A stretch of DNA of 64,000 bases from JABDMH01 sp965223025 (GTDB taxonomy: Bacteria > Bacteroidota > Bacteroidia > Chitinophagales > Saprospiraceae). Location of the stretch: the NCBI GenBank assembly GCA_965223025.1, contig CBDCVP010000023.1:186001-250000 (forward strand). The letters are read 5' to 3'. Every line of letters starts with the position of its first letter. Within the stretch, counting starts at the first letter, position 1. The position numbers were made by a program, and so were the translations under genes. Shown here piece by piece: positions 45,120 to 54,003 of this stretch. The notes beneath the pieces were generated by a model, which worked only from the letters and a program-made list of their open reading frames with translations, did no database searches and had not been told where the DNA came from.

Positions 45120-46403
45120 ATGAACAGAAGAAAATTTGTCGAAAATACATCCTTAGGCTCGCTGGGAATCATGTCAGCAACATATCTCCCGAACAATCAC
45201 CTGGAAGAAAAAGTAAATATTGGGCTGATTGGTTGTGGCTGGTACGGGATTAAACTTGCCAGGGCGGTTATGGGCATAGATGGCTTTGCACTAGTTTCCC
45301 TTTGTGATATTGACTCCGCACATCTCAAAGAGGTGGCAGACGAAGTTGAGAAAGACTCTGGTAGCCGACCCAAGGGATACAAGGACTATCAAGCGTTGCT
45401 CGACAATGATGATCTGCAAGCAGTAATCATTGCTACACCACCACATTGGCATGCCCTTCAATTTATCGCTGCTTGTGAAAAAGGACTCGATATATATTGC
45501 TGTAAACCATTGGCTTATGATGTGCATGAAGGGTTGGCTATGATTACGGCAGCCGAGAAAACAGATAATATTGTCCAAATCGGATTTATGCAAAGGAGTA
45601 ACATTGTTGGGGATAAAATCAGGTCGCTGATAAAAGAAGGTCGTCTGGGAAACCTCCATCAGATAGGTGCACAAATTCATTACAATCCCAATCCTGGAGA
45701 TCCTACGATTCAAGACCCGCCACCTTCTTTGGATTGGGAGACCTGGTGTGGGCCTGCTCCAAAATTGCCTTACCGACCTAGTATCGGACACTTTAATTGG
45801 AGACTGGAAAAGGAATATGGCAATGGGCATCTAGTGGATTGGGGCATTCACTATATAGATTATTTGCGGATGGTGATGGATTTAGGAACCCCTGTTTCGG
45901 TGCAATCAACAGGTGGCATAGTGGTACACAAGGGAAAGATAACCACGCCCGATACCTTACACGTCCGCATGGATTTTGATACCTGCCCGATTATTTGGAA
46001 GCACAGAATGTGGGGTGCGGGGGATTTACATCCAGAATTCAATAGTGGGTACACTTTTTATGGAGATGAAGCCACGATGTACGGTGATTTTAAACGACTC
46101 ATCATCCAGCCGAAAGGTAAGGGTAAGGAACGCGAAATAATTGAGGTTCCTACTCCCGGAGTGATGGCAAATGATTTAGAAACCTTCCTAGAAGCAGTGC
46201 AGACCAGAGACAAAAGCCACATACTCTGTCCGATAGAGGATGGATTTCAATCCACTTCTGCTGTGCAGTTGGCTATGATATCTTACTACACCAAGAATAA
46301 AGTAGAATGGGATCAGGATAAAATGACCATTCCAGATAATGAGGAGGCAGCCAGATTGCTGGCAAGACCATATCGTGGGGATTATGAGAGACCTGAAATA
46401 TAA
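45120..46403 (+). CDS. Tat-exported Gfo/Idh/MocA family oxidoreductase
   Basis: NAD(P)-dependent sugar oxidoreductase fold of 427 residues. The N-terminus MNRRKFVENTSLGSLG has a twin-arginine motif followed by a weakly hydrophobic stretch, so the folded, cofactor-loaded protein is probably sent to the periplasm. The Rossmann motif GLIGCGWYGIKLARA lies near residue 34, IIATPPHWHALQ near 105, and the family motif that usually reads EKP is here CKP (YCCKPLAYD); the Lys is kept. C-terminal barrel part with GHLVDWGIHYIDYL. Homologs oxidise or epimerise sugars, and the GH109 branch acts as a glycosidase through transient oxidation. The next gene, a GH117, starts 1 base after its stop, so coupled translation is likely. 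Confidence 0.83.
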   Translation: MNRRKFVENTSLGSLGIMSATYLPNNHLEEKVNIGLIGCGWYGIKLARAVMGIDGFALVSLCDIDSAHLKEVADEVEKDSGSRPKGYKDYQALLDNDDLQAVIIATPPHWHALQFIAACEKGLDIYCCKPLAYDVHEGLAMITAAEKTDNIVQIGFMQRSNIVGDKIRSLIKEGRLGNLHQIGAQIHYNPNPGDPTIQDPPPSLDWETWCGPAPKLPYRPSIGHFNWRLEKEYGNGHLVDWGIHYIDYLRMVMDLGTPVSVQSTGGIVVHKGKITTPDTLHVRMDFDTCPIIWKHRMWGAGDLHPEFNSGYTFYGDEATMYGDFKRLIIQPKGKGKEREIIEVPTPGVMANDLETFLEAVQTRDKSHILCPIEDGFQSTSAVQLAMISYYTKNKVEWDQDKMTIPDNEEAARLLARPYRGDYERPEI

Positions 46404-46404
46404 T

Positions 46405-47667
46405 ATGCACTACCCAATTTTACTTCTTCTTGTTCTGGCCTCATTGATGGGATGTGAGCAAGATGTGGTGGATGAGGAGAGTCCGTTTCCCTACACAGTA
46501 ACCAAAGAAACCTCAAACCGTGAAATGAGTGCAGCGATGAAACGTAGTTTTCAGTCTTACGAAAAGATCCACGCGGCAGACAACGAATTGTTTTCGCAGT
46601 TTAAGTATACTGAACTAGAGGGTTTTGATTACAGCAATAATGACGGAACTGTTTCTCGACGCGACCCTTCGAAAATAATTTTCGAAAATGGGAAGTATTA
46701 CGTTTGGTATACTTACCGCAATTCAGTGGTTCCTCCATTAGGCATGTCTCGAGCTGATGAAAGTACCGAAACCATACCATCTGCTGATTGGGACTTAGCG
46801 GAAATATGGTATGCCACCAGTGATGATGGGTTTACCTGGCAGGAACAAGGTGTCGCCATAAAAAGACCTGAAGCACCGAATGTAGGCTGGCGCTCAGTTT
46901 CTACCGCTGATATTTTAAAATGGAAAGGCAAATATTACCTCTATTATCAGGGTTTTATGGAGGCCAGCGGAAAACGTGGAGATTATTGTCCAGTAACCGT
47001 TTCTTTTGCAGATTCACCTGATGGGCCATGGATAGCAACAAATCAAATTGTTATCCCCAACGGACCAGAAGGTTCTTGGGACCAATATGCCATTCATGAT
47101 CCTTATCCTCTGATTCACGATGGCAAAATATACCTCTACTACAAAAGTGCTTTTAATCGGCCAGGCAATGTATGGGTGTGTGGTGGTCTAGCCATCGCCG
47201 AAAATCCTTTAGGACCTTTTGTGAAATACCCCCTAAACCCTGTCCTTAATTCGGGCCATGAAACAACTTTATTTCCATTTAGAGAAGGGGTAGCTGCCAT
47301 GATAAATAAAGATGGTCAGGAGCACAATACATTGCAGTACGCCAGCGATTGGATTAATTTTGAGATCGCCTCAATTACTGAGCTAATGCCTTATGCCGCG
47401 GCTCCATTTGTGCCCGATGCATTTACCGATACAAAGAATGGAAGAGGAATTACCTGGGGATTAGCTCACTTCATAAATCAAGGCGGGAAAGGAAAAACGC
47501 ACGCTAAATTAGTGCGTTTCGATTGTGATTTAAGCCTTGACATTAACGATCATAAAATGAAGGAGCAACGGGTAAGGCATCAACCTGATGTGTATTATAG
47601 ACAAGGATTAGATGAAGAACAGCGAAAAAAAATTGACGGGATAAATCAAGAACTACGAAAAAAATAG
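46405..47667 (+). CDS. GH117 lipoprotein, copy 2
   Basis: Exo-hydrolase of the 3,6-anhydro-L-galactosidase family, 420 residues. ATG 46405 begins right after the Gfo/Idh/MocA stop and gives a short lipoprotein signal (MHYPILLLLVLASLMGC); in-frame codons upstream lie inside the preceding gene. Candidate catalytic residues are intact: Asp87 in SRRDPSK, Asp232 in AIHDPYPLIHDGK, and His285-Glu286 in LNSGHETTLFPF. Other family phrases: FENGKYYVWYTYRN, ADWDLAEIWYATS, ARFVPDAFT-type segment seen here as APFVPDAFTDTKNGRGITWG, and RFDCDLSLD near the end. It forms a unit with the exported dehydrogenase upstream and the ThuA protein downstream. Confidence 0.92.
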   Translation: MHYPILLLLVLASLMGCEQDVVDEESPFPYTVTKETSNREMSAAMKRSFQSYEKIHAADNELFSQFKYTELEGFDYSNNDGTVSRRDPSKIIFENGKYYVWYTYRNSVVPPLGMSRADESTETIPSADWDLAEIWYATSDDGFTWQEQGVAIKRPEAPNVGWRSVSTADILKWKGKYYLYYQGFMEASGKRGDYCPVTVSFADSPDGPWIATNQIVIPNGPEGSWDQYAIHDPYPLIHDGKIYLYYKSAFNRPGNVWVCGGLAIAENPLGPFVKYPLNPVLNSGHETTLFPFREGVAAMINKDGQEHNTLQYASDWINFEIASITELMPYAAAPFVPDAFTDTKNGRGITWGLAHFINQGGKGKTHAKLVRFDCDLSLDINDHKMKEQRVRHQPDVYYRQGLDEEQRKKIDGINQELRKK

Positions 47668-47738
47668 AAGTCTTCAATCCACCAGCCAAATGTTAAATTA
47701 CTCTAACAGGTTTTAAAATCTTTCGATACGGATATGGT

Positions 47739-48497
47739 ATGAGAAATTTTACATGTAATATGAATTTGGCAATACAGTCAGTAGTTCTTGCACTGACACT
47801 TCTTCCTTTGACGCTTTGTCTCTCACAGCAAGAGGATCTCTCCGTGATGGTAGTACGAGGCGGTCACGCTTATGACACCCCAGCATTTGAGGAGATGTGT
47901 CAAAGTTTGGCGGGTATGAGTGTCGACCTCGTACTGACCGCTCACATGGAGAGTATGAAAGCAGAGGTCATTGCAGAAAAGTATGACGCTATTCTATTTT
48001 TAAATCAGAATAAAAACTACCCGGAGCCTGCGCGGCATAAAAAGAAATATATGGATCTCGCTAAGGCCGGGCTGGGCATGGTCTTCCTTCATTTTACACT
48101 TTCATCTCAACCCGAATGGGATGAATATCACGACCTAATCGGTGGAAAATGGTTTTTGAAAAAATTCACTGAAGATGAGAAATTGCACTCTACTTATTTC
48201 ATTGACATACCTGTCAATATCGTGGTGCTTGATCGAGATCACCCAGTCACGAAGGGATTACAAGATTTTACCCTGACTGATACCTATTATGGTAATATTT
48301 ATATGGACTCAGATGTCCATCCTTTACTGGGCACAGAGCATGAAGATGTGTCTGATGTGATTGCTTGGACACATCAATATGAAAAATCTAAGGTGGTCTA
48401 TATTATGCCGGGATATAGCAAAGGCGCTTTTGAAAATGACTCCTATAAAAGATTGATCGCTAATGCGCTGTCTTATGTTGGTTTTCGCACGAAATAG
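47739..48497 (+). CDS. Secreted ThuA-domain protein
   Basis: Protein of 252 residues with a signal peptide (ending LTLCLSQ) and a single ThuA fold, a variant of the class I glutamine-amidotransferase-like fold. Landmarks: VMVVRGGHAYDTPAFEEM, YDAILFLNQ, KAGLGMVFLHFTLSSQPEWDEYHDLIGGKW, DHPVTKGLQDFTLTDTYYGNIY and KVVYIMPGYSKGAF. ThuA proteins have been linked to trehalose use and, with Gfo/Idh/MocA enzymes, to 3-keto-sugar metabolism. The neighbourhood (exported Gfo/Idh/MocA, GH117, ThuA) fits a periplasmic sugar-oxidation step, but no DUF1080 3-keto-glycosidase is present in the window, so this remains a suggestion. Confidence 0.82.
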   Translation: MRNFTCNMNLAIQSVVLALTLLPLTLCLSQQEDLSVMVVRGGHAYDTPAFEEMCQSLAGMSVDLVLTAHMESMKAEVIAEKYDAILFLNQNKNYPEPARHKKKYMDLAKAGLGMVFLHFTLSSQPEWDEYHDLIGGKWFLKKFTEDEKLHSTYFIDIPVNIVVLDRDHPVTKGLQDFTLTDTYYGNIYMDSDVHPLLGTEHEDVSDVIAWTHQYEKSKVVYIMPGYSKGAFENDSYKRLIANALSYVGFRTK

Positions 48498-48593
48498 GCC
48501 AATTGAGTTATAAACTAGCCAATAATTTGGTGACCATTGTATGACCAAAAATATAGGAGTCAAGGAATTGAAACGACCTAAATTATTAGACAT

Positions 48594-48956
48594 ATGATCA
48601 AGACATCTTTTTTGTTTGTTATGTCCGCGTTGGTATTTGTTTCCTGCAAAAAGGAAGTCTCAGTGCCTTACGGTGATTATCAGAAAACGATTTCCTTGAA
48701 TGGAACCTGGCAGTTTTTGGCCGCTCAGGAGGAAGATGAAATAGATTTGTCTAGCACCAACTATTCAGACTGGGATGCTTTGGCGGTTCCGGGTAATTGG
48801 GACACAAGGCGTAGTATGGGCACTATAATGCTTATCAAAAGCGACTGCCGAGGTGCTCCGGAATCTGTCTTTAGAGAATGGGGGATTGTGGATGAGCGAC
48901 GCAATAGTAAAGTGGCTTACGATCAACTAAAAGAAGTTTACAATGAATGGAGATGA
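48594..48956 (+). pseudogene. Collapsed GH2 gene: signal and N-terminus joined to the extreme C-terminus
   Basis: The first 77 residues are a lipoprotein signal (ALVFVSC) and the start of a GH2 sugar-binding domain (ISLNGTWQFLAAQEEDEIDLSS...WDALAVPGNWDTRR). Near 48815 the frame shifts: the expected YGHYNAYQK can be read in another frame. The last 35 residues (ESVFREWGIVDERRNSKVAYDQLKEVYNEW) are the C-terminal end of a GH2 catalytic domain. The central several hundred residues, with both catalytic Glu, are gone. It is therefore a deletion remnant, not a small protein family. It overlaps the start of the next CDS by 14 bases. A full-length GH2 lies at 55598 and another fragment at the end of the window. 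Confidence 0.75.
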
Positions 48957-51303
48957 TATTCAAGATAACACCCTGAAAATTTTAAGATCTATTTTTACAA
49001 CACTCTTTCTCTCTTTCATAATTAATGGGTTTGCTCAGACGGATTTTGATTTTAGAGAACTACTTCCTGGAGAGTTTGATAAAGCCAACGTTATTGAAGA
49101 GGAAAACTATAGTATATGGGGAACAAATATCCTGAAGGGAAAAGATGGAAAGTATCACGCCATCTATTCCCGGTGGCCAAAAAGTCGGGGGCACCATGGT
49201 TGGGTAACTCATTCAGAAATTGCGCATGCTGTATCTGATTCGCTAACCGGTCCGTACAAATTTAGAAATGTCGTATTACCTGCCCGGGGTAAAAAGTTTT
49301 GGGATGGCGACTGTACGCACAATCCGCATGTGATAGAAGATAAGGGCAAATATTACCTCTACCACATGGGCAATCGCGGCAGTGGTTATTGGGATAAAAC
49401 TCCACCTGACCGAATGCCTTCCATAAAAAATGATGACGAATGGTGGGTGAACCGCAACAACCAAAGGGTGGGTTTAGCTATTGCTGATGATTTGAACGGT
49501 GAGTGGAAACGGTTCGATAAACCATTGATTGATGCTACTCCAGGGAGAAGGATGACTTCCACCCCAACGGTTTCAAAACGTACGGATGGCAAATTTCTCA
49601 TGGCCTATAAATATGTAGAGGATGACGATTTAAGGGAAGGTGGGCGCGTCATTCATGTTACAGGGGTATCACGTTCCCCAGAGGGCCCCTTTGTCGATAC
49701 GGAAATTCCTTTTATCACCCACCCAACGGCCAGGTTTGCTATCGATGATCATTTAGAATGGGTGTATAATGGAAATTATTACTGCATCGCTAAAGATTCT
49801 CGTGGAGCTTGGAGCGATTATCCCGATGGTTCTACCATGCTGTTTGAATCTGACGATATGGGATTAGACTGGAAACCGGCAAGGAACTTTTTGGTAATAA
49901 AGGCCGGAGAAATTCAGTGGACCGATGGAACGGTTACACAGACACAACGCACGGCAGATATGCCGAAATTTTATATGGAAAATGGCATCCCCAAAGCACT
50001 AATTATTGCCGTTCTTCCAAAAGACAGTGAATTATCCTACTCGCTGGTTATTCCTTTGCAGACACCACGACCAGGTACTGAAGCTTTCCCGTACCAGGTT
50101 ACAGAATTTTCGGATGATCGGGAGCTTAGTGCTGCCCTAGACAGAAGTTTTAATCAATACCCATCTCATGTTAATGCCGAGAATGAGTTGTACAGCCAGT
50201 TTAAATACACGAAACTTACTGGCTTCGATTACAATGATGGTGATGCCACCATTACCCGTCGAGATCCTTCCAAAATACTTTTCGAAAACGATAAATACTA
50301 CGTTTGGTATACCAAACGTCACACACCTATCCCACCGGTGGGACGGTTTTCAAAGGACTATACCATCATGGAAACCGATGGCGACAAAGTGATCTGGAAT
50401 GATACCATCCCCACGACTGACCGGGATTTAGCTGAAGTCTGGTATGCGACCAGTGAGGACGGCTTTCATTGGGAAGAACAAGATGTCGCTGTAACACGTC
50501 CAGCACATCCAATACCCGGATGGCGAGCAGTGGCAACTCCGGATATTCTGAAATTTAAGGGAAAATACTATATCTACTACCAGGCTTTTACTGAACCCAG
50601 TGGTGTTAGAGGAGATTATTGCCCGGTTAGTGTGGCGTATGCTGACTCACCTGACGGCCCCTGGACACATATGAACAAGGTTGTAATTCCCACCGGAGCC
50701 AAAGGAGAATGGGATCAGTTTGCCATACAAGCCCCCACCCCACTTGTTCATGATGGTAAAATCTACGTGTATTACAAAGCTGCCTTTAATCGACCGGGAA
50801 CGGTTTGGAGCGGCATTGGTCTCGCTATTGCTGATGATCCCCTTGGTCCTTTTGAGAAGCATTCATTAAATCCGGTGCAAAATTCAGGTCATGAAATTTG
50901 TTTCTTCCCGTTTAAAGAAGGCTTGGCCTCTCTTACCATTCGTGATGGCAGCGAGCATTTTACCATTCAGTATGCCAAGGACTGGGTGAATTTCGAAATT
51001 ATGTCCATTACCGAAATGATGCCTATTGGCCCTAACGCATATATTCCCGATGCCTTTGCCGATAATAAAAATGGACGAGGCATCACTTGGGGGATCTGCC
51101 ACTTTCGCAATGTCAGAGGTAAGAATGGAAGAGTTTATTCTGAGTTAGCCCGTTTCGATTGCGATCTCAGTCTGGATGTTCATGACCCTGAGATGAAGCA
51201 CCATAATTATCTGTGGGATCCTGAGGATTACTATCGTTGGGGATTGAGTGAGACACAGAAGAAACGCATTCAAAAAGCAAATAAGGAACTATCACGAGAA
51301 TAA
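48943..51303 (+). CDS. Fusion of GH43-like propeller and GH117 domain (GH117 copy 3, Asp replaced)
   Basis: Single 786-residue secreted protein with two five-bladed propellers. Signal near residues 12-31 (ILRSIFTTLFLSFIINGFAQ). Residues about 35-380 match the product at 5250 (SIWGTNILKGKDGKYHAIYSRW, CTHNPHVIEDKGKYYLYHMG, PTARFAIDDHLEWVYNGNYY). Residues about 390-786 are GH117: TRRDPSK with Asp441, YYVWYTKRHT, DRDLAEVWYATS, SGHEICFFPF with His650-Glu651. In the segment that reads HDPYP in active copies it reads AIQAPTPLVHDGK, so the conserved Asp is Ala597. The first gene overlap (14 bases) is with the GH2 remnant. The two propellers may act in sequence on one substrate, or one may only bind. 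The Asp-to-Ala change is shared with copy 4. Confidence 0.88.
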   Translation: MNGDDIQDNTLKILRSIFTTLFLSFIINGFAQTDFDFRELLPGEFDKANVIEEENYSIWGTNILKGKDGKYHAIYSRWPKSRGHHGWVTHSEIAHAVSDSLTGPYKFRNVVLPARGKKFWDGDCTHNPHVIEDKGKYYLYHMGNRGSGYWDKTPPDRMPSIKNDDEWWVNRNNQRVGLAIADDLNGEWKRFDKPLIDATPGRRMTSTPTVSKRTDGKFLMAYKYVEDDDLREGGRVIHVTGVSRSPEGPFVDTEIPFITHPTARFAIDDHLEWVYNGNYYCIAKDSRGAWSDYPDGSTMLFESDDMGLDWKPARNFLVIKAGEIQWTDGTVTQTQRTADMPKFYMENGIPKALIIAVLPKDSELSYSLVIPLQTPRPGTEAFPYQVTEFSDDRELSAALDRSFNQYPSHVNAENELYSQFKYTKLTGFDYNDGDATITRRDPSKILFENDKYYVWYTKRHTPIPPVGRFSKDYTIMETDGDKVIWNDTIPTTDRDLAEVWYATSEDGFHWEEQDVAVTRPAHPIPGWRAVATPDILKFKGKYYIYYQAFTEPSGVRGDYCPVSVAYADSPDGPWTHMNKVVIPTGAKGEWDQFAIQAPTPLVHDGKIYVYYKAAFNRPGTVWSGIGLAIADDPLGPFEKHSLNPVQNSGHEICFFPFKEGLASLTIRDGSEHFTIQYAKDWVNFEIMSITEMMPIGPNAYIPDAFADNKNGRGITWGICHFRNVRGKNGRVYSELARFDCDLSLDVHDPEMKHHNYLWDPEDYYRWGLSETQKKRIQKANKELSRE

Positions 51304-51398
51304 TTGATAGGTTTATCTCCTCCGAAACTTAAATACGTTGTCTCAATATTTCGATAATCCTGTTGCATTTGAAGGTCAAAATCAACATACGATTTATC

Positions 51399-52700
51399 AT
51401 GATAAAAGACTGCATTTTATTGTTCTCTTTAACGGTACTGATTGTATCATGTCAAACCAAGGAGAAAATCGAAACATCCCACGGTCCCTTCCCCTATCTG
51501 GTTTCTGATGTTGATGTAAATCGGAAATTTAGTGCTGCTATGCAGCGTGGTTTTCATGAATATCCATCACCGACGCTTTCGGAAAATGAACTTTACAGCC
51601 AATTTAAATATACAAAGCTGCAGGGCTTTGATTACAGTGGTGGGGATGGAACCATCACCCGGCGTGATCCATCCAAAGTATTGCTGGAAAACGGCAGATT
51701 TTATGTTTGGTATACCAAGCGGCATACGGCAACGAGGCCAGTTGGGATGCGAAATGCGGAACGAGCTACCGATGTAATTCCATCTGCTGACTGGGACCTT
51801 GCCGAGATTTGGTATGCGACAAGTACTGATGGATTTACCTGGGAGGAGCAAGGCGTGGCGGTAACACGTCCTCCCAAGCCAAATCCTGGATTCCGTTCAG
51901 TAGCGACACCAGATATTCTAGAGTGGAAAGGAAAGTTTTATCTGTACTATCAGGCTTTTGACGAAGCAAGTGGATTGAGAGGAGATGATTGCAGAATTGC
52001 TGCATCCTATGCCGATTCTCCGGATGGACCCTGGACGCACCATAATAAAATTGTACTCCCTACCGGCCCCAAAGGAGCATGGGACCAATACACTGTTCAG
52101 GCACCAACACCTTTAATACACGATCAAATGGTTTACATGTATTATAAGGTTGATTTTAATCGCCCTGAGGGGAACCGCACGAGCACGATGGGACGTTGGA
52201 GTGCGATTGGATTAGCTATCTCAAGCGAGCCCTTGGGCCCATTTGTAAAGCATTCGTTAAATCCAGTGCAAAACTCAGGTCACGAGATTTGCTTCTTTCC
52301 CTTTAAAAAGGGGGTGGCATCCCTGGTTATTCGTGATGGAAACGAGCATTTCACCATTCAATATGCAGAAGATTGGGTGAATTTTGAGATCGCCTCGATT
52401 ACCGAAATGATGCCTATCGCTCCGAATGCTTTTATTCCGGATGCTTTTTCAGATAGCGGTGACGGAAGAGGGATTACATGGGGAATATGTCATTTCAGAA
52501 ATGTCAAAGGGCCGGATGGAAATCATCATTCGGAGTTGGCAAGATTCGATTGTGATTTAAGTTTGGATGTGCACGACCCCGAGATGAAGAAATATAACAT
52601 CCTTTGGGAACCTGATATTTATTACAAATTGGAATTGAGTAAGTCGCAGCGTGAGCGCATTGCTGCGGAGAACAAAAAAAACATGTCGGATAATAATTAA
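51399..52700 (+). CDS. GH117 lipoprotein, copy 4 (conserved Asp replaced by Ala)
   Basis: Lipoprotein of 433 residues, lipobox VLIVSC; the ATG at 51399 is used rather than an upstream TTG. GH117 landmarks: FDYSGGDGTITRRDPSK with Asp90, FYVWYTKRHT, DWDLAEIWYATS and QNSGHEICFFPF. The segment equivalent to HDPYP reads VQAPTPLIHD, placing Ala235 exactly where copy 5 has Asp235 (same residue number in both). It also carries an insert (RPEGNRTSTMGRWSAIG) relative to the others. It is closer to copy 3 than to copies 1, 2 and 5, as judged by SGHEICFFPF and NAFIPDAF. Either it acts on a different sugar or it has lost hydrolase activity. Confidence 0.9.
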   Translation: MIKDCILLFSLTVLIVSCQTKEKIETSHGPFPYLVSDVDVNRKFSAAMQRGFHEYPSPTLSENELYSQFKYTKLQGFDYSGGDGTITRRDPSKVLLENGRFYVWYTKRHTATRPVGMRNAERATDVIPSADWDLAEIWYATSTDGFTWEEQGVAVTRPPKPNPGFRSVATPDILEWKGKFYLYYQAFDEASGLRGDDCRIAASYADSPDGPWTHHNKIVLPTGPKGAWDQYTVQAPTPLIHDQMVYMYYKVDFNRPEGNRTSTMGRWSAIGLAISSEPLGPFVKHSLNPVQNSGHEICFFPFKKGVASLVIRDGNEHFTIQYAEDWVNFEIASITEMMPIAPNAFIPDAFSDSGDGRGITWGICHFRNVKGPDGNHHSELARFDCDLSLDVHDPEMKKYNILWEPDIYYKLELSKSQRERIAAENKKNMSDNN

Positions 52701-52710
52701 GTATACCAAA

Positions 52711-54003
52711 ATGAAAAAGATCTTCTATTATATTGCAGCATGTATAATCACAATATCTTGCCAGCAAAAGCAAAATATTGAGATAAAAACAGACGAGGGA
52801 TTCCCTTTCCTTATTCCAAAAGAAAAACCAAACCAACCATTAAGTGCAGCGGTAGCACGCAACTATGATGGTTATATGTCCATTCGTTTAGAACAAAACG
52901 AGCTGTACACCCAGTTTAAATTCACTGAGATCAAGGGTTTTGACTATAATGGTGGAGATGGTACTATTACTCGCCGTGACCCTTCGAAAGTGATTTGGGA
53001 GAACGGTAAATACTATGTATGGTATACACATCGCGAAACGCCGGTAAAGCCAGTAGGGATGGCTAGAGCAAAGGAAGCAAATGACACCATCCCATCGGCT
53101 GATTGGGATTTGTCTGATATTTGGTATGCTACCTCAGAAGATGGGTTTACCTGGGAAGAACAGGGAGTCGCCGTACCTCTTCCTCCAAAACCGCAACCCG
53201 GCTGGCGTTCGGTTACCACCACCGATATCTTGAAGTGGGAAGGCAAATTCTATTTATACTATCAGGCATTTATGGAAGCTAGTGGAACGCGGGGTGATTT
53301 CTGTCCGGTGGCCGTTTCGTATGCTGATTCACCGGATGGTCCCTGGACTCCCACCCACAAGATTGTCATTCCCAATGGTGGGGAGGGGGAGTGGGACCAA
53401 TATTCTATTCATGATCCCTACCCTTTAGTGCATGATGGAAAAATTTACTTGTATTACAAAGCCGATTTTGATAAACGACCGGAACTAAAACCTTCCAAAA
53501 TACGCATGCAGGGTTTGGCCATTGCCGAAGATCCACTGGGTCCATTTCATAAACACCCCTTAAATCCCGTCATTAACTCAGGTCACGAAACAACCTTATT
53601 TCCTTTTAAAGAGGGTGTGGCAGCCATTATTCAACGCGACGGACAAGAGCACAACACCATTCAATATGCGGAGGATTGGGTGAATTTTGAAATAGCGGCA
53701 ATTACAGAATTATTACCTATCGCAGCGGGTCCATTTGTACCCGATGCTTTTACCGATACCAAAGGTGGTCGGGGAATAACTTGGGGACTTTCCCACTTTA
53801 CCAATGCAGCGGGAGATTGGAATAGAAACCACTCCATATTAACGCGATTCGATTGTGATTTAAGTTTGGATCTACATGATGATCAGATGAAAGCACATTA
53901 CATAAAATTTAGCCCAGAATTTCATTATCAACATGGTTTGAGCGAGCAGCAACTTGAGCGAATTGATAAAGAGAATAAAAGCTTGCAGAGTAACCCAAAA
54001 TGA
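52711..54003 (+). CDS. GH117 lipoprotein, copy 5 (complete active-site motif set)
   Basis: Lipoprotein of 430 residues, signal MKKIFYYIAACIITISC. Complete set of GH117 motifs: TRRDPSK with Asp90, YYVWYTHRET, DWDLSDIWYATS, SIHDPYPLVHDGK with Asp235, and INSGHETTLFPF with His292-Glu293. From memory, the Bacteroides plebeius enzyme uses Asp90, Asp245, His302 and Glu303; the Asp-to-His distance of 57 is the same here. It starts 10 bases after copy 4 and its stop overlaps the start of the GH29 gene in ATGA, so copies 4 and 5 and GH29 form one operon. It is the best candidate for a true anhydro-galactosidase in this locus. Confidence 0.93.
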   Translation: MKKIFYYIAACIITISCQQKQNIEIKTDEGFPFLIPKEKPNQPLSAAVARNYDGYMSIRLEQNELYTQFKFTEIKGFDYNGGDGTITRRDPSKVIWENGKYYVWYTHRETPVKPVGMARAKEANDTIPSADWDLSDIWYATSEDGFTWEEQGVAVPLPPKPQPGWRSVTTTDILKWEGKFYLYYQAFMEASGTRGDFCPVAVSYADSPDGPWTPTHKIVIPNGGEGEWDQYSIHDPYPLVHDGKIYLYYKADFDKRPELKPSKIRMQGLAIAEDPLGPFHKHPLNPVINSGHETTLFPFKEGVAAIIQRDGQEHNTIQYAEDWVNFEIAAITELLPIAAGPFVPDAFTDTKGGRGITWGLSHFTNAAGDWNRNHSILTRFDCDLSLDLHDDQMKAHYIKFSPEFHYQHGLSEQQLERIDKENKSLQSNPK

